The translations under genes were made by a program, and so were the position numbers. A DNA stretch of 64,000 bases from positions 207,485-271,484 of the forward strand of contig CALJKW010000078.1 of NCBI GenBank assembly GCA_937980205.1, given 5' to 3'. Within the stretch, counting starts at the first letter, position 1, and the number at the start of each line of letters is the position of its first letter. Below, piece after piece: positions 32,367 through 41,486 of this stretch. The notes under the pieces are model-generated. The model saw nothing but the letters and a program-made list of their open reading frames with translations. It was not told where the DNA came from and did not search any database. This DNA is from an uncultured Myxococcales bacterium. GTDB taxonomy: Bacteria > Myxococcota > Myxococcia > Myxococcales > Myxococcaceae.

Positions 32367-34100
32367 GTGCAACCCGTCCCTGTCGCGAAGTGGGCCAAGG
32401 AGCAGCTCCCCAAACAGCTCGAGGCGGTCTGGAGCAAGGCGGATCAGCTGCACGCCCTCATCGCCGCGGCGCTCGACGCCGGCGTCGTCGACGAGGTGAA
32501 GACCGCGGTCGAGCGGCTCGGCCAGCTCGAGCCGAAGTCGATGCGCGCCGCCGAGCTCGACGCCGTGCTCGCGGCGAAGGCGGGCGACACCAAGACCGCG
32601 CGCGCGAAGTTCGAGGCGGTGGTGAAGAAGTTCCCGAACAGCGCCACCTCGTGGGTCAACCTCTCGCGGCTCGACGAGCTCGACAAGCAGTCGAAGCCCG
32701 CGATGGAGAAGGCGACCAGGGCGCTCGAGCTCGCCCCCACGCACGACGGCGTCGTCCGCTGGTGGCAGGCGCTGCACACGCGCCACGCGCCCGGCCTCGT
32801 GCGGCCGCAGCTCGAGAAGATCGCGAAGGAGCCCGACGGCTGGCGCGCCCGCATCGCCCTCGCCGAGCTGCTCGTGTCTTCCGGAGAAGGCGCCCGCGCG
32901 CTCGAGCTGTACCGCAGCGTCGCCGCCGACCGCAAAGAGAGCCCCGAGACGCTCGCGTACCTCGCGCAGAGCCTCTACGAGCGCGAGCTGGTGCCGGAGA
33001 TCGTCTCCGTGCTCGGCGACGAGTGGACCGCCGTCGCGAAGGACAGCCAGCTCGGCCAGTACGTCGTCCGCTCGTTCCTCGCGCGGCACGATCCCGATCG
33101 CGCGGAGGCCGCGCTCGCCATGATGGGCGCGGTCGAGCCGAAGTTCGCCGCCGAGCTGCGCGACGCCATCGCCAAAGAGCGCAGGTCGCCTGCCGCGGTG
33201 CCCGCCGAGGTCCGCATCGCGCCGCTCAACGGGCCGATCTGGAGCGTCGCGCTCGGTCGCCCCGAGTGGCTGCAGCAGAAGCGGCCCGCGTCGGGTGGCG
33301 CTCCCATCGCCGCGCTCGCCTGGGCCGTGCCGCCCGACGTGTTCGACAGCCCCGGCCTCGACGGGGTCGTCTCCCGCGCCGCCCCGCTCGCGCTCACCGA
33401 GGCGCTGTGGGCGAAGACGAACGCCGAAGCCCTCACGCTGCTGCCGCTGATGGGCAAGCAGGGCCTGGTGCGGTGGACGAAGCCGCAGACGCCCGAGCAG
33501 CTGATGCCCGTGTTCAGCGGGCTGCCGAAGAACGCGGTGCTCGTCACCGGAGTCCTCGCGCTCGGCAAGACGCTCGAGGCGCAGCTCACGATCCTCTCTC
33601 CGCAGAAGCAGCTGCAGCGCGACGTGCGCGTGAGCGGCGACACGGTCGAGGCGCTGCTCGCCGCGGCCGAGCAGGGCCTGCTCGAGGCGCTGACGAAGGA
33701 CGGGCTGGTCACGGCGGCGCCGGCCCCCGCCGAGCTGCTCCCGGCGCAGCGCTCGCGCGACTACCTCGCCGCGCTCGACGCGCTGGCGATCGAGGTGCTC
33801 GCGGGCCTCGAGCTCATCGACCGCGGCGAGGTGTTCAACACGCAGCTGCTGCGCCAGCGGCTCGGCGCGCTCGTGCAGCAGGCCGGCGGCGCGGTGACTC
33901 CGCTGCTCATGTTCGCCGGCGCGCTCGTCGCCGCCGCTCGCCTCCAGCCGGACGCCGTCGCCGCGTACGTCGATGACTTGAACGCGATGATCCGCCCCGC
34001 CTCGGTGGAGCCGCTGAATGAGCTGCTCGCGGCGGCTCAGCGCAAGGCGCTGCCGAAGGGAAGTTGGGCGGAGCCGCTTCAGAAGCTCTTCCCCAGGTAG
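32367..34100 (+). CDS. TPR-containing cytoplasmic protein
   Basis: This 577-aa protein has a GTG start, the first in-frame start after the AT-rich region. Residues ~35-240 are TPR-like repeats (AVLAAKAGDTKTARAKFEAV, RIALAELLVSSGEGARALEL). The second half (~270-577) is mixed, with a beta-containing segment (AEVRIAPLNGPIWSVALGRP) followed by helices. No signal peptide or membrane segment. I recognise no enzymatic motif. It is probably a scaffold or regulatory protein. A palindromic element follows. Confidence 0.82.
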   Translation: MQPVPVAKWAKEQLPKQLEAVWSKADQLHALIAAALDAGVVDEVKTAVERLGQLEPKSMRAAELDAVLAAKAGDTKTARAKFEAVVKKFPNSATSWVNLSRLDELDKQSKPAMEKATRALELAPTHDGVVRWWQALHTRHAPGLVRPQLEKIAKEPDGWRARIALAELLVSSGEGARALELYRSVAADRKESPETLAYLAQSLYERELVPEIVSVLGDEWTAVAKDSQLGQYVVRSFLARHDPDRAEAALAMMGAVEPKFAAELRDAIAKERRSPAAVPAEVRIAPLNGPIWSVALGRPEWLQQKRPASGGAPIAALAWAVPPDVFDSPGLDGVVSRAAPLALTEALWAKTNAEALTLLPLMGKQGLVRWTKPQTPEQLMPVFSGLPKNAVLVTGVLALGKTLEAQLTILSPQKQLQRDVRVSGDTVEALLAAAEQGLLEALTKDGLVTAAPAPAELLPAQRSRDYLAALDALAIEVLAGLELIDRGEVFNTQLLRQRLGALVQQAGGAVTPLLMFAGALVAAARLQPDAVAAYVDDLNAMIRPASVEPLNELLAAAQRKALPKGSWAEPLQKLFPR

Positions 34101-34120
34101 TCCGGTCCATCCGACTCCCG

Positions 34121-34243
34121 TTCACGCTGAGCGGAGCGCGAAGCGCGGTGTCGAAGCGGGCCGATGGACGGCTTGGAGCCCGGGCTCGTCTGTGGCCCGC
34201 ATCGCGTGCCTCCGCCCAGCCTCATCGATAGGGCGAGCTCGCC
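34121..34243. repeat. REP/BIME-like palindromic element, copy B
   Basis: This full-length homologue of the element at 6641 has TTCACGCTGAGCGGAG, GTGTCGAAGCGGGCC, an internal inverted second half and a conserved end (ATCGATAGGGCGAGCTCGCC). It sits between the convergent ends of two TPR genes. Confidence 0.85.
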
Positions 34244-34253
34244 ATGAACGGGC

Positions 34254-35552
34254 TCAGCCGAGCGCGGCAAGGTTCTTCTGCACGCCGCCGGCCTCGTCCT
34301 TCATCCCGGCCTGCTCGAACAGCACCTTCGACTTCTCGAAGTGCGCGCGCGCCGCTACCGCCGAGCCCTTCGCGACCTCGATCATCCCGAGGGTGTTGAG
34401 CGCCTGCGCGGAGGCCGTGTCGTCGGCGGCGAGCTCCAGCGCGCGCGCCGCGCTCGCCTGCGCGGGGCCCAGCGTGCCGGCCTGCAGCTGCGCGACCGCG
34501 AGCGTGTTCAGCACGCCGCCGAGCATCGGGTGCCGCTCGCCGGCCTCTCCCGCGAGCCGCGCCGCCGCGAGCTGCAGCTCGGGAACGGCGGCCGCCGCCT
34601 GCTGCTGCGAGAGCAGCAGCCCGCCGAGCCGCGTGCGCAGGTGCGCCTCGAGCAGCAGATCCGCCGGCTGCGCGACCTGCACCCACGACACCGCCTTCTG
34701 CAGCGCCGCGCGCGCCTCGTCGAAGCGGCCCATCCGCCCGTACAGCGACGCGAGCTCGTCGAGCACCGCCGCCGCGGCGGGGTCCTTCTGCGGGAGCGCC
34801 GTGAGGCCCGCGAGGTAGTCGGCCTCGGCCTCGTCCAGCTTCCCCGCCTGAACGTGCAGCGCCGCGAGCCGCAGCGCGACGCGCGCCGAGGCCTCCGCCG
34901 GAGCACTCCGGTAGGCGGTCTCTGCGCCGGCGGAGTCTCCCTGCTCGAACTTCACGTCACCGAGCGTGAGCCACAGCTCCGCCGCGAGCTCGGGGCCCGC
35001 GCGCGTGAGCACGTCGCGCAACAGCCGCTCGGCCGCGTCGTAGGCCTTGGCGCCCGCGTGAATGCGCGCCGCGCCGAGCACCGCCGCGGCCTCGAACGTC
35101 GCGTCGCCGCTGGCCGACGCCGCCTTCGCCGCCCGCTCGAACGCGGCGAGCGCATCACCGCGACCGAAGCTCACGAGCACTTCCGCGCGACGGAGCAGCA
35201 GCTCGGCCTGTTCGCCGCCCGAGAGCGCGTCGAGCGCGCGCGACGACTCGGCCTCGCGCTCGGCGACGGCGGCCCCCGACGCCAGCGCATTGGCGAGCCG
35301 CGCGAGCGTCCAGTCGGCGCGGACGACGGCGTCCGCCGCCGCGAACGGCCCGGCCTTCTCGAGCCAGCGCTCGGCCTCGGGCAGCCGGCCGAGCCGCTGC
35401 GCCGCGGCGGCGAGCCCGCGCAGCAGCCGGTAGGAAGACGGCCCGTCGAGCTCGGACAGCGTCGCGGCGAGCGGCAGCAGCTCGGCGTGCGCCTCGAGCG
35501 CCTGGCCTCTGGCGAGCAGCTGCTCGGCGGTCTCGAGCTTCCGTACGCTCAT
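34254..35552 (-). CDS. TPR repeat protein
   Basis: This 432-aa protein consists almost entirely of TPR/SEL1-like helical pairs (AEQLLARGQALEAHAELLP, AELWLTLGDVKFEQGDSAGA, ALNTLGMIEVAKGSAVAARA). ATG overlaps the stop of the upstream 621-aa gene (ATGA), so they form a two-gene operon and the products probably interact. No signal peptide. Confidence 0.85.
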   Translation of the reverse strand: MSVRKLETAEQLLARGQALEAHAELLPLAATLSELDGPSSYRLLRGLAAAAQRLGRLPEAERWLEKAGPFAAADAVVRADWTLARLANALASGAAVAEREAESSRALDALSGGEQAELLLRRAEVLVSFGRGDALAAFERAAKAASASGDATFEAAAVLGAARIHAGAKAYDAAERLLRDVLTRAGPELAAELWLTLGDVKFEQGDSAGAETAYRSAPAEASARVALRLAALHVQAGKLDEAEADYLAGLTALPQKDPAAAAVLDELASLYGRMGRFDEARAALQKAVSWVQVAQPADLLLEAHLRTRLGGLLLSQQQAAAAVPELQLAAARLAGEAGERHPMLGGVLNTLAVAQLQAGTLGPAQASAARALELAADDTASAQALNTLGMIEVAKGSAVAARAHFEKSKVLFEQAGMKDEAGGVQKNLAALG

Positions 35553-37414
35553 CGCTCGAGCGCCAGGCCTTTCGCGCCCGGCCCCTCGCCGAGCTGAACC
35601 CAGACCTTCTCTTCGCCGATGACGACGCGCGTCTTGCCGCCCGACGAGGGCAGCGTCTGCGTGCGGCCGTCGAGCGTGAGCGTGAGCTGCCGGTCTGCCG
35701 TCGTGCCGAGCTGAACGTTCGCCGGCCCCGCGCCGGGCGCGAGCGTGAGCTCGACGCGCTGGCCGTCGAGGCGAAGCGACGTCGGACCGGTCACGCTGAC
35801 GACCTCGCCCGCGGAGACGTCGTCCGCCTTCGGCGCGCTGCTCCACAGCTCGACGGGGCCCGGGTCGTTCGCCGGCGCCTTCACCTTGTGCCGCAGGTTC
35901 TCGAGCAGGTCCGAGATCGGCGCGGTGATCGGCTGCACCGCCTCTTTCACGCGCTCGATGGCGTCGAACGCCGGGTCGAGCGCCGCCATCAGCCGCGGGT
36001 CGGTGACGTACGCGGTGACGCCGACGTTGACGAGCGGAATGGGCGTGGGGAAGACGACGCCGAGGCCGACGGTGCCGTTCGCGCCGAGCGTGCCGCTCGC
36101 CACGAGGGGGATGTGAAAGCCGACCCGCGGGCCGAACAGCGGGTTGCCGACGGCGCCGTAGACGTACGGAAGCGTGATGCCGTACTCGGCCTTGCCCTTG
36201 AGGTGCTTCGCCCACGTGTAGCTGTTGAGCGTGACGGCCGAGCGCACGAAGACCTGGTTCGTCCACTGCGTCTCGCGCTTGCCGGTCTGCCGGTCGACCG
36301 CGGTCTGACCGAAGATCCTCTCGTAGCCCGTCGACGCGACGCCCTTGATGCCGCTGCGCACCGAGACGGACACCATCCACGAGCGCTGCTGCGCGCCGGT
36401 CAGCCGCTTGATGCCCGCGAGCTTCTCGGCGACCGCGTCGAGCGCCGCGGCCTGCGACAACAGCCCCGCGCGCTCCTGGCCCGTCGACTTCGACGCCTGC
36501 TCGCGCAGCGCTTCAGCCGAGGCGCGCGCTTCGTCGGCGGTGGTCGGCTGGGCCTCGTGCCCGTAGCAGACGCCGCTGAGCATCGCGACGAGCTTCTCCG
36601 GCGTGGCCATGCCCTTGAGCGGGTTCTCTTTGCCGAGCGCCTCGTACTGCGGGTCCATCGCCTTCGTCGGAGCGATCGAGCGGCGCAGCTGCTTGAGCTC
36701 GTACGGATTCAGATCGAGCAGCTTGTCCATCAGCACCGGCACGTCGCGCAGCTCGAGGCCGGGCTTGCCCTCGTGCAGCGCGAGGATGAGGTCTCCGAGC
36801 GTGGGGCGGCCTTCGCCGAGCGGCTGCTGCATCAGCTCGAACAGGCGCGGAGAGAAGACCGGCGCACCGCCGGGACGCAGGTGCTGCAGCCCCTCCAGCG
36901 CGACCGCCGCAGAGTCGCGGTCCGCCTTGCGGCGACCGAGCGCGAACACCGCCTCGAAGTCCTGCTGCTGGCCGACGGTGAGGCCCTTCGGCGACGTGCC
37001 GAGCTGCTCGAGGCGCTCGACGGCCGGACGCGCGAGGCGCTCGGCCATCCACAACGCGTCGCTCGCGTCGCCGAGCTGCGCGGTCGCCTCTGCGATGTTG
37101 GTCGGCAGCTGCTTGAGCCCGTGCGCCTCGCCGGAGAGCAGGCGGACGAGGCGCTCCGGCGTGGGAGCCCCTCGGAGCGGGTTGCCCTTCGTGCCGTCGA
37201 ACGCTTTGTAGGCCTGCGGGTCGGCGCCGATGATCATCTGGCGCACGAGCCGCAGCTGCTCGGTGGAGTGGCCGCGGAACTGATCCAGGAAGGCGGCGAC
37301 CTCCTGGGCGGAGATGCCGGCCTCTCCATTCTTCAGCCGCTCGAGCGGTTTCTGCAGCGCGGCCGCGAGCTGAGGATTGAGGACCGGACCGCTGCCGGCT
37401 TTGGCGACGCTCAT
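35549..37414 (-). CDS. protein with internal ~110-aa duplication and glycine-rich beta domain
   Basis: This 621-aa protein is not recognised. Two related segments can be aligned: residues ~12-115 (GNPLRGAPTPERLVRLLSGE) and ~205-320 (ENPLKGMATPEKLVAMLSGV); both are preceded by helices and a DPQ(A)Y motif. Residues ~340-470 are Gly/aromatic-rich beta structure (YGITLPYVYGAVGNPLFGPR, then GTLGANGTVGLGVVFPTPIP), possibly barrel-like although no signal peptide is present. The C-terminal ~110 residues form another beta domain. An effector or structural role could fit. It is coupled to the TPR gene. Confidence 0.72.
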   Translation of the reverse strand: MSVAKAGSGPVLNPQLAAALQKPLERLKNGEAGISAQEVAAFLDQFRGHSTEQLRLVRQMIIGADPQAYKAFDGTKGNPLRGAPTPERLVRLLSGEAHGLKQLPTNIAEATAQLGDASDALWMAERLARPAVERLEQLGTSPKGLTVGQQQDFEAVFALGRRKADRDSAAVALEGLQHLRPGGAPVFSPRLFELMQQPLGEGRPTLGDLILALHEGKPGLELRDVPVLMDKLLDLNPYELKQLRRSIAPTKAMDPQYEALGKENPLKGMATPEKLVAMLSGVCYGHEAQPTTADEARASAEALREQASKSTGQERAGLLSQAAALDAVAEKLAGIKRLTGAQQRSWMVSVSVRSGIKGVASTGYERIFGQTAVDRQTGKRETQWTNQVFVRSAVTLNSYTWAKHLKGKAEYGITLPYVYGAVGNPLFGPRVGFHIPLVASGTLGANGTVGLGVVFPTPIPLVNVGVTAYVTDPRLMAALDPAFDAIERVKEAVQPITAPISDLLENLRHKVKAPANDPGPVELWSSAPKADDVSAGEVVSVTGPTSLRLDGQRVELTLAPGAGPANVQLGTTADRQLTLTLDGRTQTLPSSGGKTRVVIGEEKVWVQLGEGPGAKGLALER

Positions 37415-37474
37415 GAGCGACGAAACTTCTACTACGACTTCGCGGGATCCCAGATCCGCGGTACTTCTCACGAA

Positions 37475-38356
37475 ATGAGAAACGCACTCGCGTGGTGTGT
37501 GGTGGGGCTCTTCGCGGTGGGCTGTGGCGGCGGCGGCAACGGAGGAACCGGCGGCGGCGCCGGCGGCGCCGGCGGCTCCGCGACGGGCGGCAGCGGCGGC
37601 AGCACCGGCACGGGCGGCGGAGTGTCCGGCACCGGCGGCGGAGTGTCCGGCACCGGCGGTGGGGTGTCCGGCACCGGCGGTGGAGTGTCCGGCACCGGCG
37701 GCGGAGTGTCCGGCACCGGCGGCGGAGTGTCCGGCACCGGCGGCGGCGCGGCGATTTCTCTCGTGTCGCTGTCCGGCCGGCTCGAGAGCGCGACGACCGG
37801 CGCGGCGATCGCGAACGGCACGGTGCAGGTGGTCGGCGCGACGCCGGCGATTCAGACCACGACCGACGCCGACGGCGGCTGGACGCTCGCGGTCCCCGCG
37901 GCCACCGACATCTTCGTGCGCGGCACCGCGCCCGCGTACAAGGGCGTGCAGGTCGGCATGTACCTCACCGACGCCGGCACGACGACGTTCAACCTGGTGC
38001 CGAACATGACGTTCAACCAGGTGGCCGCCGTGCTGGGGCTCACGCCGAACCCGAGCGCCGGCATCTTGAACTTCGAGTTCCAGGCGGCGATGCCGCTCGA
38101 CGGCGGCATCGGCGCAGCCATCACGCTCGCGCACGGGCCGACCTTCACCATCGGCACCAACGGCCAGCCGCGCTACGCCGACGCGGGCACCGCCGACTCG
38201 AACGGCGGCCTGCCGCTCATCTTCCCCAACGTCACCGCAGGCACCACGGACATCACCCTGCTGCCGGCGCCGGGCATCACCTGCTCCATCCCCCGGCCGA
38301 TGCAGCAGCGCATCGACGCCGACACGTTCACCTTCGTCCGCGCGCAGTGCCAGTAG
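37475..38356 (+). CDS. lipoprotein with repeat linker and Ig-like/carboxypeptidase-regulatory domain
   Basis: This 293-aa protein has signal peptide and lipobox MRNALAWCVVGLFAVGCGGG (acylated Cys17). A Gly/Ser/Thr/Val linker (residues ~18-92) contains six identical GGGVSGT units. Residues ~95-170 look like a carboxypeptidase-regulatory/TonB-plug-type fold (SGRLESATTGAAIANGTVQV, TDADGGWTLAVP). The remainder is beta-rich and ends in Cys-containing segments. It is a surface lipoprotein of unknown function. The start lies 60 nt from the divergent 621-aa gene. Confidence 0.85.
   Translation: MRNALAWCVVGLFAVGCGGGGNGGTGGGAGGAGGSATGGSGGSTGTGGGVSGTGGGVSGTGGGVSGTGGGVSGTGGGVSGTGGGVSGTGGGAAISLVSLSGRLESATTGAAIANGTVQVVGATPAIQTTTDADGGWTLAVPAATDIFVRGTAPAYKGVQVGMYLTDAGTTTFNLVPNMTFNQVAAVLGLTPNPSAGILNFEFQAAMPLDGGIGAAITLAHGPTFTIGTNGQPRYADAGTADSNGGLPLIFPNVTAGTTDITLLPAPGITCSIPRPMQQRIDADTFTFVRAQCQ
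37622..37747 (+). repeat. six tandem 21-nt units in lipoprotein linker
   Basis: The unit GTGTCCGGCACCGGCGGCGGA is repeated six times with changes only at two third-codon positions. In-frame slippage would change linker length by 7 residues per unit. Confidence 0.95.
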
Positions 38357-38365
38357 GTCTGCCGG

Positions 38366-39829
38366 TCAGGGATGTGTGAGCTGCAGCACTGCGCCGGCCT
38401 GCTGCGCTGAGGCCGCCTGATCCGCCAGCTGCTGCGGCTTCAAGCCACGCGCGTCGATGAGCTTCACCGGCTGATCTCCGCGCGGCGGCTCGAGGCGGAC
38501 CTCGACGGCGACGGGCGCCTGCAGCAGCGTGATGAGCCACGCGCCCGCAGAGTACGGAGAGTGCGCCGCAGGCTGGCGCGCGCGAACCGGGTCCCCGACG
38601 AGGAAGAGGGCCTTCACGTGCTTCTCCCGCGCGTCGGCGATGAGCTGCTCGAGCTGCTGCGGCGAGCCCCGGGCATCGAGCGCGACCGCGAGCTCGTTTC
38701 CCTCGACGGCAACCCAGACGTCTGAGGCGCCGAGCACGTGGTCGAAGGAGGGCGCTCCGTGCTCTCCGACGAGCTGCAGCGGATGGAAGCCGGGCGTGCC
38801 ATCCCACGGCCGCTGCGCCGCGCCCTCGGCCGCGTCGTTCACCGCGCGGGCCACCGAGAGATCCGCCGCGGCGACGACGCCGACCAGCACGAGCGCGGCG
38901 GCGAGCTCGCCGACCGGGGCGCGCACCGCGCTGCCGCGCATCACCGCCCACCCGCCGACCGCGAGCACCGGCGCGACCGCGAGCGCCCAGCCCCACGTCG
39001 TGAGCACCTCGAACGGACGCGCGGCGTCCAGCGCCGCGACGGCGAGCGTGAGGCGATCGGCCGGGTCGACGAGGAAGAGCGCCTGCGTGTCGCCCAAGAC
39101 GCGCGCGACCGACGCGGCGACGGCGGCGGCGACGAACGCGATGCCGACCGGAGCTCCGACCGCAGCGGCGAGCGCCGCCGAGCGCGCGTGGGGAGCATCC
39201 GCGCTCGCCGCACGGCCCGCCAGCACCAGCGCCGTGCACATCACCACCGCCGCGGACATCAGCGAGGGCACGCCGGCGAACAGCGCTCCGCCCAGCATGG
39301 CGGTGCCGGCGAGGCCTCCGATGACGTGGCCCGGGCGGTTCGGCGCACGCGAGTTGGCGACGGCCGCGACGCCGAGGCCGACCGCGATGCACGTGAGCAG
39401 CACCGCGGAGACGAGCGCGCCGAGCCAGCGATCGACGAGCGCCTCGCTCAGGCCCGCGGCGAGGATCGTCGGCTTGTCCGCAGGGCTCACGTTGGAGACG
39501 GCCTCGAGCATGAAGGTCAGCGTCGAGCGGAGGCCCGCGTCTCCGATGAGCCAGGGCAGCGCGCCGCAGAAGACCGGCACGGCGCCGGGCACCCGGACTC
39601 CGCGCGCGCTGAGCGCGAGGCACGCGCTGGCCACCAGCGCGCCCAGCGCCATCGCGAGCATGATGAACCAGACGGTGGGCCCGCCCTCGTGGGTGTGCCG
39701 CGCCGCGCTCTCGAGGCCGCCGGACTGCACGACGAACAGCGCCGGAGCCACGGGACACGCCGCCAGCGGCAGGCAGGCCGCCAGCACGATCGCCCACAGG
39801 GGCTTGCCGTTCGCCGAGTCCGCGGCCAT
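38366..39829 (-). CDS. multi-pass membrane protein with C-terminal soluble domain
   Basis: This 487-aa protein has about eight or nine hydrophobic helices in residues ~10-330 (WAIVLAACLPLAACPVAPAL, AVLLTCIAVGLGVAAVA, AAALVLVGVVAAADLSVA). Residues ~345-487 form a soluble alpha/beta domain (DVWVAVEGNELAVALDARG, HVKALFLVGDPVRA) that loosely recalls ExbD/TolR-like periplasmic domains. I recognise no transporter motif. A 16-bp perfect palindrome lies ~52 nt upstream of its ATG. It ends 9 nt from the convergent lipoprotein. Confidence 0.78.
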   Translation of the reverse strand: MAADSANGKPLWAIVLAACLPLAACPVAPALFVVQSGGLESAARHTHEGGPTVWFIMLAMALGALVASACLALSARGVRVPGAVPVFCGALPWLIGDAGLRSTLTFMLEAVSNVSPADKPTILAAGLSEALVDRWLGALVSAVLLTCIAVGLGVAAVANSRAPNRPGHVIGGLAGTAMLGGALFAGVPSLMSAAVVMCTALVLAGRAASADAPHARSAALAAAVGAPVGIAFVAAAVAASVARVLGDTQALFLVDPADRLTLAVAALDAARPFEVLTTWGWALAVAPVLAVGGWAVMRGSAVRAPVGELAAALVLVGVVAAADLSVARAVNDAAEGAAQRPWDGTPGFHPLQLVGEHGAPSFDHVLGASDVWVAVEGNELAVALDARGSPQQLEQLIADAREKHVKALFLVGDPVRARQPAAHSPYSAGAWLITLLQAPVAVEVRLEPPRGDQPVKLIDARGLKPQQLADQAASAQQAGAVLQLTHP

Positions 39830-39880
39830 CGCGCTTCGATACTACGCCCGCTGCCGCGGCGCCTCGTCCCGTGGAGCACA

Positions 39881-39896
39881 GCTACCGATCGGTAGC
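39881..39896. promoter_or_regulatory. 16-bp perfect palindrome, operator candidate
   Basis: GCTACCGATCGGTAGC is an exact palindrome in the 81-nt gap between the helical protein gene and the multi-pass membrane gene (both minus). Size and symmetry fit a dimeric repressor site. Confidence 0.55.
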
Positions 39897-39910
39897 GCGC
39901 ATCCGCCGCA

Positions 39911-40903
39911 CTACGACGGCAGCGCCTCGAGCTCGTCGCGCACCCGCTGCGCGACGCGGAACCGCGCCGACCCGAACACCGCCTCGTACGCCTTCACGCG
40001 CAGCTGCGCGGCCTCGTACCCGTCGTCGATGAACCGCACGGTGCGCGCCTGCTCGTCCCACGACTGCAGCCTCGCGACCCCCTGCAGCGCCGCGCCGGCC
40101 GCCCGCCGCGCGGCGTGCCGGTCTCGCAGCGGCAGCCGTTCTTCGAACGGCGCCACGAAGTCCGCCGCGGTCGCCTTCTCGTGCAGCAGCGGAGCCATCG
40201 CCTCGAGCAAGAACGTGCACCGCTCGCGCTTGTCGTTCGCGTCGGCCCAGGCGAACAGCTGATCCAGGGTCCGCGCCTGCGTCAGCCCGCAGCGCGTGAC
40301 GTCGGCCGGCATCAAGAGCCGCGCCTTCAGCCGCTCGCCCGCGCGCCACCACTTCGCGAGCGACGGCTGCAGCGCCTCGAGCGCGAAGTCCTGCGCCGCG
40401 TCGAAGGTGAGCGGCTCGGTCGCGTCCGCTCCTCCGACCAGCGCGAGCGAGACCGGAAACGCGACGCGGCACAGCGGCGACGCGCGCACCGCCGGCTGGC
40501 AGGCGACCTGCCGCTCGGCCGGCGTCTCGACCGCCGCCGCCAGCGTCGCGAGCAGGAGCAGCTCGAGCCCGAGCGACGAGGACCTCAACAGCCGCAGCGG
40601 CCCGGCGCTCTCGTGCGAGAGCGGCTGCTCGAGCAGCCACTGCAGCACCTGCACCGTGGCGCTCTCGAACAGAATCGCCGGAGGAGCGCGCCGGTCCCAC
40701 AGCCGGTCTCTCCACGCGCCGTGCCGCGTGAGCCACAGCACGGCGCCCTTGCCGAGCGTGTCCTCGAGCACGCGCAGCCCGCCGGGCGAGAGCTTCGCCG
40801 GCGCCTGCCACGCCTCGTTGAGCAACAGCTGCAGCTCGCTGCCTCCGCCGGCGAACAGGCCACGCGCGAGCGAGACGAGCTGGCCTTCTCCGGAACGGCT
40901 CAC
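39911..40903 (-). CDS. helical protein coupled to radical SAM gene
   Basis: This 330-aa protein starts at GTG overlapping the radical SAM stop (GTGA). It is almost entirely helical (GFAGGGSELQLLLNEAWQ-like N-terminus, ESAGPLRLLRSSSLGLELLL, FVAPFEERLPLRDRHAARRA). No signal peptide or known motif is seen. Because of the four-base overlap with an NrdG-like activase it is a candidate substrate or partner of that enzyme. It could be one of the helical X components of ternary systems, but this is a guess from size and context. Confidence 0.75.
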   Translation of the reverse strand: MSRSGEGQLVSLARGLFAGGGSELQLLLNEAWQAPAKLSPGGLRVLEDTLGKGAVLWLTRHGAWRDRLWDRRAPPAILFESATVQVLQWLLEQPLSHESAGPLRLLRSSSLGLELLLLATLAAAVETPAERQVACQPAVRASPLCRVAFPVSLALVGGADATEPLTFDAAQDFALEALQPSLAKWWRAGERLKARLLMPADVTRCGLTQARTLDQLFAWADANDKRERCTFLLEAMAPLLHEKATAADFVAPFEERLPLRDRHAARRAAGAALQGVARLQSWDEQARTVRFIDDGYEAAQLRVKAYEAVFGSARFRVAQRVRDELEALPS

Positions 40904-41463
40904 CACCGCCGCACCACCTGCGAGGCCGCGGGCCACCCGTTCACGGAGAGCCCCTCGCGCGTGAGGCGGATCTCGACCGTGTTCGGGGCGTCGAAGCGCG
41001 GCGCATCTGCCCGCCCGCGCTCGGAGAGGAAGTGCAGCACCTGGTTGGTGGAGCCAATCCACCTTCGCTTCGTGTCCGGCGCCGTCGCGTCGTAACGGCC
41101 GTCGACGAGCAGGTCGACGTGGCTGAGCGGCGCCGTGCGCGCCTGCAGCTCGGCGAGCGTGAAGCCGCTGAAGACCATGACGCTCAGGCCGAGGCGGTGG
41201 GCTCCCGCGCAGAGCTCGGCGACGGCCTCGGGCTGCTCGAACGGCTCACCGCCGAGCACCGAGATGCCCTCGACGTCCTTCACCGCCGCGATGCGGGTGA
41301 GCAGCTCGGAGACCTCGACGAGCGTCCCGCCGCGGTCCGCGAAGAGGTGCGGGTTGCAGCAGCCGGGACAGCGCAGCGAGCAGCCCTGCGTCCACACGGC
41401 GAAGCGCTTACCCGGGCCTTCCGCCTCGGTGCTCTCCACGATTTGGCCCACGCGCAGCTGCAC
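40900..41463 (-). CDS. NrdG-like single-domain radical SAM protein
   Basis: This 187-aa protein has the CxxxCxxC iron-sulfur motif in TQGCSLRCPGCCNPHLF (residues ~29-36) and a SAM-binding GGEPFEQ (~72-78), as in anaerobic reductase activases. Length and compactness match the activase group. GTG is the only sensible start. No NrdD or pyruvate formate-lyase gene is nearby; instead it is coupled to a helical protein of unknown function, so it may install a radical or modification there. Divergent from the VOC gene with only 23 nt between, so its promoter must lie inside that gene or vice versa. Confidence 0.88.
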   Translation of the reverse strand: MQLRVGQIVESTEAEGPGKRFAVWTQGCSLRCPGCCNPHLFADRGGTLVEVSELLTRIAAVKDVEGISVLGGEPFEQPEAVAELCAGAHRLGLSVMVFSGFTLAELQARTAPLSHVDLLVDGRYDATAPDTKRRWIGSTNQVLHFLSERGRADAPRFDAPNTVEIRLTREGLSVNGWPAASQVVRRW

Positions 41464-41486
41464 GTACGGATGGTAACCTTTCGAGC

